Source: an uncultured bacterium
GTDB lineage: Bacteria; Planctomycetota; UBA1135; GCA-002686595
Length of the DNA stretch: 64,000 nucleotides
Assembly (NCBI GenBank): GCA_937896235.1
Contig: CALBMX010000087.1
Coordinates: 1-64,000, forward strand
Direction: 5' to 3'
Made by a program: the position numbers and the translations under genes. Positions 57,859 to 64,000 of this stretch are shown piece by piece; the stretch's first letter is position 1; each line of letters begins with the position of its first letter. A model generated the notes under the pieces. That model searched no databases. It saw only the letters and a list, made by a program, of their open reading frames with translations, and was not told the origin of the DNA.

Positions 57859-59757
57859 ATGAGCGGTGGAATAATTAATGACGAGGACCTTGCGGCCTCT
57901 AACGGGCCCGGTATTGCTAAGGATGGGGATAATGGCGCCGACGCCAATCCACAATCGGAAGTAGCCGGCGCTCTTGAGGCCAATGGGGGAGCATCCATTG
58001 CTGGAGAGCTCCTGTGTGGAACCTCTGTGTCGGCAGGGCTTGTTTTGGGCCGCGCCCATCGCAAAGACCACGACCTCTCAGCTGTGGAGGAGGGGCGAGT
58101 CGCTGTCGAGGAGGTCGACGGCGAACTAAACCGTTTTCGCACGGCTCTCGAGGCATCCAAGCGGCAAATCAAAGATCTGAAGTCCCGACTCGCTGGTCAA
58201 GTTGCGCCCAATGATGCGCGTATTCTCGATACGCACCTCGCCTACTTGAAAGACTCGGTTTTTATTGCCGATGTCGAGCGACTCATTCTCGTCGAGCAGC
58301 TTCGCTTGGATGGGGCTATCGCCAAGGTAATCGGCGACTTTGATCGCATCTTTCGTTTGGTCGAAAGTGAGACGCTGCGCCAAAGTGCGGTCGACCTTCG
58401 CGACGTTGGGATACGTGTCTTGCGCAACCTCGAAGAGTCCGGTGCTCCCACGGAAGAGCCGTCTTCGGAGCGCTACATCCTCGTCGCCTCCGAGCTCTCC
58501 ATCGTGGACATGTTCGATCTGAACAACGATCATGTTCTCGGAATTGCCACAGAGGGTGGGGGACTTACGAGTCACGCCGCGATCTTCGCGCGTTCGATGC
58601 GCATTCCCACAATAACGGGCGTTGACGGCCTTTTGGACAAGGTGAAAGAGGGCGACTTCCTCATCTTGGACTCGGCAGAGGGGCATGTGAGGGTCAACCC
58701 GGGCGAGCTGGCCCGAGCCCAATACACTCGAACCGAAGACTCCTCTTCGGATGACTCGGACGGTGGCTCCGAGTCCATTGCGGAGCCGCAGATTGAGCTG
58801 CCGGTACTTACGACTGACGGCGTTACCGTCTCTATTGAAGCGATAGCTGGCAACCTCGCGGAGGTCGATCGAGCCGCGAGTGTCGGCCTAAGCGGAGTCG
58901 GGCTCTACCGCACGGAACTGGTCTACTTGCTCGATAAGGAACCCCCAAGTCGTGAAGCGCTAGTCACCCACTACCGGGCCGTCGCTGAAAAGGCGACCCC
59001 GGGCCCCGTCATGCTTCGCCTCTTGTCGGCGAATTCGGGTCTTGGGCTTCGGTATCTGTACCCCGAGCGCGAGGCGAATCCCCACCTAGGTCGTGTTGGC
59101 ATTCGCATCTTGCTGCACCAAGAGGCTGTCCTGCGCCGCCAGCTTCAAGCGATGCTGCTTGCATTCCACGACCGCGAACTCCAGATTGCGCTTCCCTTTG
59201 TGACGGACTGCGGAGAGGTCCGGCGGGTAAAGGAGCTGCTCTTTGAGGAGCGTCTCGAGCTGAGGAAGTTCGGACAACCATTCCAGGAGCATCCCCAAAT
59301 CGGCGTTGTTGTACAAACACCTGCGTCGGTATTCGGTCTGGCAGATCTCGCCCGCGAGGCTGACTTCTTGACGATCAATCTCGACTCGCTCTTGCAGGGC
59401 TTGCTGGCTGCGGATCGAGACACAGGTGAGCTTGCTGAGTATTTCGAGTCGATGCACCCTTACGTGCTTCGCATGCTAAAGGGCATTGTTCGCGAAGCTT
59501 CGGAAGCCTCGAAGCCCCTCAGTATCTTTGGTGTCTCCGCAGCGGACGTCTCCAACTTACCGCTCCTCTTTGGGATCGGATTGCGCAAGTTCCTAGTGCC
59601 CGCTCGCAAGGCCGTCCAGTTCGCCAACGAAGTGCGGCGACTCGACTCCTCCGCCGCCGCACGCGCGGCCCGCGTTGCCGCCGCCAGCTCTTGCTTGGGC
59701 GAAGCTCAATCCGCAATCGGACACTACCGCCACGGGTACGCGAGCCCCGCCGAGTAA
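57859..59757 (+). CDS. PTS enzyme I homologue with degenerate catalytic centre
   Basis: A 632-residue homologue of PEP-protein phosphotransferase. The phosphohistidine domain is intact around His239 in GGGLTSHAAIFARS. The two PEP-phosphate arginines are kept (Arg351 in GVGLYRTE, Arg387). Other active-site positions are lost: the Mg-binding Glu is Gln486 (VVQTPAS), the Asn-Asp pair is Asp509-Ser510, and the proton-donating Cys is Phe557 (SIFGVSAAD). An acidic Asp/Ser linker (about 292-308) joins the halves. No HPr or EII genes are nearby. It has a good AGGA site before the ATG. PEP-dependent autophosphorylation is doubtful; it may be regulatory. Confidence 0.85.
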   Translation: MSGGIINDEDLAASNGPGIAKDGDNGADANPQSEVAGALEANGGASIAGELLCGTSVSAGLVLGRAHRKDHDLSAVEEGRVAVEEVDGELNRFRTALEASKRQIKDLKSRLAGQVAPNDARILDTHLAYLKDSVFIADVERLILVEQLRLDGAIAKVIGDFDRIFRLVESETLRQSAVDLRDVGIRVLRNLEESGAPTEEPSSERYILVASELSIVDMFDLNNDHVLGIATEGGGLTSHAAIFARSMRIPTITGVDGLLDKVKEGDFLILDSAEGHVRVNPGELARAQYTRTEDSSSDDSDGGSESIAEPQIELPVLTTDGVTVSIEAIAGNLAEVDRAASVGLSGVGLYRTELVYLLDKEPPSREALVTHYRAVAEKATPGPVMLRLLSANSGLGLRYLYPEREANPHLGRVGIRILLHQEAVLRRQLQAMLLAFHDRELQIALPFVTDCGEVRRVKELLFEERLELRKFGQPFQEHPQIGVVVQTPASVFGLADLAREADFLTINLDSLLQGLLAADRDTGELAEYFESMHPYVLRMLKGIVREASEASKPLSIFGVSAADVSNLPLLFGIGLRKFLVPARKAVQFANEVRRLDSSAAARAARVAAASSCLGEAQSAIGHYRHGYASPAE

Positions 59758-59763
59758 GGGGTT

Positions 59764-60942
59764 TTGAGCGAGCCTAAATCTAACTCCCAAAGGATGCTCA
59801 TAAGGCGCCTTCTGGCTGTGGCGTTTGGCCTCCTACTTGCCTTGATCGGCCTCGAAATAGGGATTCGGACAGTTTCTCCCCAGGGGCTTGTCACCGAATT
59901 CTTTCGCTATGAAGAGACCCCCTTGGGCGGGCCGGGGTTTCGCCTTCAACCAGGCCTTTGGATCCCTGGTGCCGAGGGCGGATCGATCAATCGTTTGGGG
60001 CTGCGCGGTCCCGAAATCACCCAGAAGAGCGGGGCGCATCGTGTGCTCGTCCTCGGAGACTCGTTTGTCTACGGGGCGGGTGTTTCGACTTCGCACAGCT
60101 TGCCTCAGCAGCTCGATCAGCTTACAGGCGATAGCATCGAATTTGTTAATGCCGGGACACCAAGCTATGGAACGGTGCGTGAGCTCGCGTGGCTAGAGAC
60201 TTATGGTGAGCAGCTCGCCCCGGACGAGGTGCTACTCGGTGTCTTTATCGGGAATGACTTCACAGACAACCTCGAGGTCGCCTCCCCCCAAATTGTGGAC
60301 GGACGTCTCTTCTCGGGAGCCGCCGCGGACGATTCGGCTGCTGTGAAAAACGCCCGCGTGTGGCTGAACTCTTTGCACCTCTACCGATTGTTGCAGCGCC
60401 GCTCCTACGGTGAGCCGAGGTCAGCGGGGATCTGGTCCGAATCGGACAGCATGGCTAAGAGTGACAAACAGGAGGCTGCCCTCGAAATCCTAAAGACGCG
60501 CTTTGCCGGTCGCCAAATGGGGAGGCTTGCGGTGTACGTCCCGGCCCGTGGTCTGGACCCTAGGATGGACCTCGCCTATGACATGACCCGGCTTGGACTC
60601 GAAGGCATTTTCGCTTGGTGCCGCGAGCGAGAGGTCGTACTGAGGCTTGTTTTGATCCCCGATGTCCTGCAGGTCGAACCCGACATGCTCCGTCGAGCCC
60701 TCTCCCAAGCCGAAGAGCCCGCAGTGCCAGCGGACTATGAGCGGCCTCAAAGGGAGCTGATGGCGTGGTGTGAAACCCTTGGAATCCCGTGTCTCGACTT
60801 ACGGGCCGGCATGCAGGCCGAGACGATGCGTCGGAGCCATAGCCTCTATCTTTTTGGGGATTCCCATTGGAATGCGGAAGGCCACTTATGGGCGGCGGAG
60901 CAGATCCAAAGAGGGTATTACTTAGATTTTACGCAGGAGTAG
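59764..60942 (+). CDS. membrane-anchored SGNH-hydrolase-like protein
   Basis: A 392-residue protein with one N-terminal membrane segment (about 15-32) and an SGNH/GDSL fold: block I VLVLGDSFVYGAG, block II NAGTPSYG, block III VFIGNDFTDN and block V FGDSHWNAEGH (the Ser-Asp-His set). This fits esterases or acetyl transfer/hydrolysis of extracellular polysaccharide (AlgX/AlgJ-like). The start is TTG at 59764, 6 bp after the ptsI-like stop and preceded by AAGGGG; ATG at 59794 is the alternative. It overlaps the convergent thrB by 14 bp. Confidence 0.8.
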   Translation: MSEPKSNSQRMLIRRLLAVAFGLLLALIGLEIGIRTVSPQGLVTEFFRYEETPLGGPGFRLQPGLWIPGAEGGSINRLGLRGPEITQKSGAHRVLVLGDSFVYGAGVSTSHSLPQQLDQLTGDSIEFVNAGTPSYGTVRELAWLETYGEQLAPDEVLLGVFIGNDFTDNLEVASPQIVDGRLFSGAAADDSAAVKNARVWLNSLHLYRLLQRRSYGEPRSAGIWSESDSMAKSDKQEAALEILKTRFAGRQMGRLAVYVPARGLDPRMDLAYDMTRLGLEGIFAWCREREVVLRLVLIPDVLQVEPDMLRRALSQAEEPAVPADYERPQRELMAWCETLGIPCLDLRAGMQAETMRRSHSLYLFGDSHWNAEGHLWAAEQIQRGYYLDFTQE

Positions 60943-61915
60943 AGGTGACTTTGGGTGCTCCGTGAACGGCATCCAAGGTATACGCAACTGCGTTTGGGGC
61001 GAATTCATGGAGGGTTTTCGCCATGATCTTTGCAAGGGCCTCCGCCCGGGGGATGGGGCCAATGGCGAGCAAGCTGGAGCCCGATCCGTTGATCGCCACC
61101 ATCCAAGCTCCCGCCTCATTTGCCGCCTGCAGCGCTTGGTCGCCCCCCGGGATTAGGGGAAGCCTAAAGCGGTGGTGTAGCCGATCCTCGGCGCCCAACG
61201 CGAGGAGCTTGGCATCACCTGTCCGTAGGCCCTCTAGCAGCATGGCTAGGCGACGAGGATTCTCGACGGCGTCTTCAAAGGTGACGCTTTGGGGAAGGCA
61301 AGAGCGCGCCTCGTCGGTCGTGAGTTTTGCATCAGTCCAGGCGACGCTAAACCCCAGGCTTGAAGAGAGCGGCGAGTGCACAAGACCAATCGGGTGCTGT
61401 CCAATTCCCGACGTCACTGCGGGCAAGCAGAGCGTGCAGCCTCCAAAGAGGGAGGCGGTCACATTGTCCGGATGGCCCTCGATTTCGATGCCTATTCCGT
61501 GAATCGTTTCCATTGAGACATGGATGGGTTGGGTGGGATTGGCCTCAATCATGTGCCTGGCGAGTAGTAGTCCGGCGGCAACAGCTGCTCCACTTGAGCC
61601 TAATCCGCGGGCCACAGGGATCTGGCTCTGCACGGCGAAATGGCACGCCGGAGCGATGAGTCCCGAGGCTGCAAAGACTGCATCGAAAGCCCGCACGACA
61701 AGGTTCTCTTGCAACGGCCAATGGCTGGTGAAATCGTCGCCGAGGGACAGGGTGTGCCCCTCATTTTGGGGCGACAGGAGCGGGGTGACCCGCACATCCA
61801 ACCAGAGCGAAAGAGCTAAACCGAGAAGGTCAAAACCCGGCCCCAAATTCGAAGTGGAACAAGGGACTCGGACGGCGTGAGTAACGTGCGGCGAAGCGAA
61901 GTTGAGGACAGACAT
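60929..61915 (-). CDS. thrB: homoserine kinase
   Basis: A 328-residue GHMP kinase that phosphorylates homoserine in threonine synthesis. Motifs are the N-terminal VPCSTSNLGPGFDLLG, the ATP loop PVARGLGSSGAAVAAGL, EGHPDNVTASLFGG and C-terminal NGSGSSLLAIG. Length is typical. It overlaps the convergent SGNH gene. No thrA or thrC is adjacent. Confidence 0.93.
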   Translation of the reverse strand: MSVLNFASPHVTHAVRVPCSTSNLGPGFDLLGLALSLWLDVRVTPLLSPQNEGHTLSLGDDFTSHWPLQENLVVRAFDAVFAASGLIAPACHFAVQSQIPVARGLGSSGAAVAAGLLLARHMIEANPTQPIHVSMETIHGIGIEIEGHPDNVTASLFGGCTLCLPAVTSGIGQHPIGLVHSPLSSSLGFSVAWTDAKLTTDEARSCLPQSVTFEDAVENPRRLAMLLEGLRTGDAKLLALGAEDRLHHRFRLPLIPGGDQALQAANEAGAWMVAINGSGSSLLAIGPIPRAEALAKIMAKTLHEFAPNAVAYTLDAVHGAPKVTSTPA

Positions 61916-62193
61916 GGCCGATGGGGGACCTGGGGAATTGAGGGCGCGGTGGGGAGATTACTCGGGGGACTAGCCTCTGGCGCACGCCTCTTGCCATTCC
62001 CAAATGGAAAAACGCGATTTCCTTACCTTGGGATTTTTGAACCACCCCTTCTGATAGTGCTTGTATGTGGGTTCTACCCAACATAGTGTGTGACTAGATC
62101 CATTTTGAAACGGATGTCGAGGAGCATGGGCTCTCTAGTTTGTCTAGGCGCTTCGACCCCCACCGCCCGATTTTCCCTATTTCATGGAGTCCT
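61916..62193. other. 278-bp divergent intergenic region with an inverted repeat
   Basis: Separates thrB (minus) from the small plus-strand gene. It contains the near-perfect inverted repeat TATGTGGGT-TCT-ACCCAACATA at 62064-62085 (one unpaired base), a possible operator or hairpin. No gene is seen. Confidence 0.4.
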
Positions 62194-62478
62194 ATGTTCG
62201 AAGATAGAGAACGTTTTTTTTCTCGCCTTAGCACCATCGCCGGTCTGGAGATGATGCCTTCGCTCGGAAGCTGGATCCTAGTTTGCGTTGAGGATCCGAG
62301 TGACCTTGCCCGCAAAGTCAACCGTCGCACCGAGCCCGGGACCGTCTCTGTCCCGCGCCAAGTCGCAGGGGCAGTACGCATCCCCGTTTGTAGCCCCAAG
62401 GAGAACGAAGCTCTCTATGGCGTGATCCGAGAGGTCATGCGGCTACGCAGCGGAAGTGTCCGCCGAGTTGTCGGCTAG
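62194..62478 (+). CDS. small protein resembling the C-terminal domain of HisC-type aminotransferases
   Basis: A 94-residue protein. The pattern MFEDRERFFSRLSTIAGL, then SLGSWILVCVEDPSDLARK, then VAGAVRIPVCSPKENEALYG matches the small C-terminal domain of class I/II PLP aminotransferases (histidinol-phosphate type). The PLP-binding large domain and its Lys are absent, and the upstream frame is closed by a TAG at 62095-62097. It is either a stand-alone domain or a remnant. The start is ATG at 62194; an in-frame TTG at 62140 lengthens it without added similarity. Confidence 0.55.
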   Translation: MFEDRERFFSRLSTIAGLEMMPSLGSWILVCVEDPSDLARKVNRRTEPGTVSVPRQVAGAVRIPVCSPKENEALYGVIREVMRLRSGSVRRVVG

Positions 62479-62660
62479 ACCAGCTAAAAAACAAACCAAC
62501 TGATTTGGAGCGGCGGTTAAAACCGCTGTGTGAATCACCTGAACTCGACCCAACTCCCTGGCGCGCCCGTGGGTTTGGGTCGCGTTCAGTTAATAGAAAA
62601 GTCGTCTGGGATATAGAGCTTTGATCTGTGCCGGGTTGCTGATTGGCGTACTCTTTTGCC

Positions 62661-64000
62661 ATGCAAAAATCACTCCTGCTTTCCAGCTTTGCCCTCTTGT
62701 GCGCTGCCCCCTTGGCTTTTTCTCAGGAGCCAGGCTCAAGCCCGACTTCACAACCTGCAGCGTCCTCGCCGACTGTCACGACCTCGCAATCCGAGAGCAG
62801 ACCATTTGACCTTTCCAAGGCTAAAGACTCCGTGGACCAAGCCGTGGGCGCAGCCGAGATCGCTGCCCACATCCAATATCTTGCATCGGACGAGCTGGAG
62901 GGGCGTTTCACGGGCTCCAAAGGCGGGGAGTTAGCCGCGGTCTACTTGGCAGAGACCTTAGCTCAGTTGGAGCCCTACGGCCTAAAACCAGGCGGTGACG
63001 GGGGGACCTATTTGCAGGATATTCAACTCAAGAGTGTTGAGTTCGAAGGGTTGCCCGTCCTAAAGGTCGGTCTGGATTCGAATGTAGAGGCTCTCACGTA
63101 TGGATCTGAATTCGAGCTCGTTGCCGGACTCTTGGGAAGCGCTGCCCTTGACGTCATTGTTGTGTCCGATGTAGAGGACGTGCGACTCGATACTCCCAAC
63201 CTGGAGACGGCTATTTATTTTGCCATGGGGACCATTCAAAGGCGCAACTTGATGGAAGCTCGTGGGCCAATGTGGCAGGCGAAGTGGGGCGCGATCCTGA
63301 TCGAGGGATCGAAGAGAGAGCGGAAGCCTATGGAATCGCCCGCACGAATTCGGAACATTCAAGTCATCCAAGACGAGGTCGCACTCCCCGTCACCTTCAA
63401 AGTCCATGGCGCAAGGCGCGAAGCTCTGGAAAATGGCGAGATCTCCAGAATGGAGTTCGCCGTAATGGGCAGGCAGCCCAAGGCCTATAACGTAATCGCG
63501 ATCCTTCCCGGCAAGAACGGAGTGGATGGGGGCGCACAGCTCCCGACGAAGGTTAGTGGCGCGATCGTGATGAGCGCCCACTACGATCACTTGAGGAAGC
63601 GGGAGCTGCGCGAGGGCGATCCGGAAGACCTAGACGTCATTTTTAATGGTGCTGATGATGATGCCTCGGGCGTCGCAGCAGTCTTAGAAATCGTCGAGGC
63701 GATAGCCATCGCTGGAAATAATGAGCGCGATCTCGTTGTGCTCTTGGCGACGGGAGAAGAGATCGGCCTAGTGGGGACGAGCTACTACCTCGATCATCCT
63801 CTCGTCCCGTTGGAGCGTACGCTTTGCAACCTGAATTTTGAGATGATCGGTCGTTCGGACCCAGCTGGAGGAGGCTTCGGCAAGCTTTGGCTCACGGGCT
63901 ACGACTACACCGGTTTGGGGCCTGCACTTGCGGAAAAGGACCTTTCCGTGGTGAGGGATCCCTATCCATCCGAGCACTATTACGAGCGTTCTGACAACTA
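62661..64000 (+). CDS. M28 family zinc peptidase, C-terminus beyond the window
   Basis: An open frame runs from ATG 62661 to the right edge (at least 446 residues). A signal peptide (MQKSLLLSSFALLCAAPLAFS) is followed by a Ser/Thr/Pro-rich linker, then HIQYLASDELEGRFTGSKGG, typical of the start of M28 aminopeptidases. Zinc-site residues are His307 in SAHYDHL, Asp in GADDDASG, Glu-Glu in TGEEIGL, Glu in NLNFEMIGRSD and a His in SEHYYERSDN near the edge. It is a secreted di-zinc aminopeptidase; an insert of about 100 residues, probably PA-like, lies before the zinc domain. Confidence 0.88.
   Translation, partial: MQKSLLLSSFALLCAAPLAFSQEPGSSPTSQPAASSPTVTTSQSESRPFDLSKAKDSVDQAVGAAEIAAHIQYLASDELEGRFTGSKGGELAAVYLAETLAQLEPYGLKPGGDGGTYLQDIQLKSVEFEGLPVLKVGLDSNVEALTYGSEFELVAGLLGSAALDVIVVSDVEDVRLDTPNLETAIYFAMGTIQRRNLMEARGPMWQAKWGAILIEGSKRERKPMESPARIRNIQVIQDEVALPVTFKVHGARREALENGEISRMEFAVMGRQPKAYNVIAILPGKNGVDGGAQLPTKVSGAIVMSAHYDHLRKRELREGDPEDLDVIFNGADDDASGVAAVLEIVEAIAIAGNNERDLVVLLATGEEIGLVGTSYYLDHPLVPLERTLCNLNFEMIGRSDPAGGGFGKLWLTGYDYTGLGPALAEKDLSVVRDPYPSEHYYERSDN

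Noticed and set aside
57632-57862. Possible HPr gene directly before the enzyme I homologue
   Set aside because: All three frames lack the HPr His loop and Ser-46 region; the frame overlaps the next start and looks random.

Overview
The window looks like a piece of a high-GC, Gram-negative-type chromosome from the Planctomycetota or a close relative. This is an inference. It rests on a DUF1844 gene coupled to pyrG, a CMP-Kdo synthetase (so Kdo-containing outer-membrane lipid), many secreted proteins and lipoproteins with mosaic domains, sulfatase-fold proteins of the Thr type, a PHP-domain secreted protein, and ole hydrocarbon genes next to a ladderane-like lipid cluster. No rRNA, CRISPR array, insertion sequence or prophage was seen. 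One tRNA gene (Thr, anticodon CGT) is present.

Layout: 1-8.6 kb (minus) holds a frameshifted YfiR-like gene and an operon lipoprotein-kdsB-pyrG-DUF1844-ABC exporter, with a GT-C membrane glycosyltransferase-like gene upstream. 9-19.7 kb (mostly plus) holds a LysM protein, a plant-type glutamate-cysteine ligase, an orphan NtrC-type regulator divergent from an anmK-nagZ peptidoglycan-recycling pair, a secreted HEAT-repeat protein, tRNA-Thr and an M20 amidohydrolase. 20.6-36.2 kb (minus) is the centrepiece: oleA plus a sulfatase-fold lipoprotein, then a GbsR/MarR-type regulator, a ketosynthase, an acyl carrier protein, two CrtI-like flavoproteins, FabG, FabZ and FabI homologues and a phosphopantetheinyl transferase, and finally oleB, oleC and oleD. 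36.3-39.9 kb holds a second sulfatase-fold lipoprotein, an M18 aminopeptidase and a small gene with an in-frame TGA that reads as a selenocysteine-containing heavy-metal-associated (HMA) lipoprotein. 40-53.7 kb holds a BtpA-family gene, an inactive/active M16 peptidase pair, a 1254-residue TPR/peptidase/thioredoxin-fold mosaic, a two-component system and a PHP-domain secreted protein. 53.8-64 kb holds an acyl-CoA ligase, crcB, a nuclease-domain lipoprotein, a degenerate PTS enzyme I, an SGNH-like protein, thrB, a small aminotransferase-C-terminus-like protein and a partial M28 peptidase.

How the parts fit: the 15.5 kb minus-strand lipid locus appears to encode a self-contained type II acyl assembly line (own ACP, ketosynthase, ketoreductase, dehydratase, enoyl reductase and PPTase) with two flavin desaturase/isomerase-like enzymes. 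It is followed by the full OleABCD set, which joins two acyl chains head to head into a long internal olefin. The natural hypothesis is that an unusual, desaturated or rearranged acyl chain is made on the dedicated ACP and then becomes a C-C-coupled hydrocarbon. A palindromic site just upstream of the regulator gene may be its operator, and an intrinsic terminator sits directly before oleB.

The two observations I consider most worth following are this lipid/hydrocarbon locus and the UGGC-type HMA selenoprotein with a SECIS-like hairpin immediately after the TGA.
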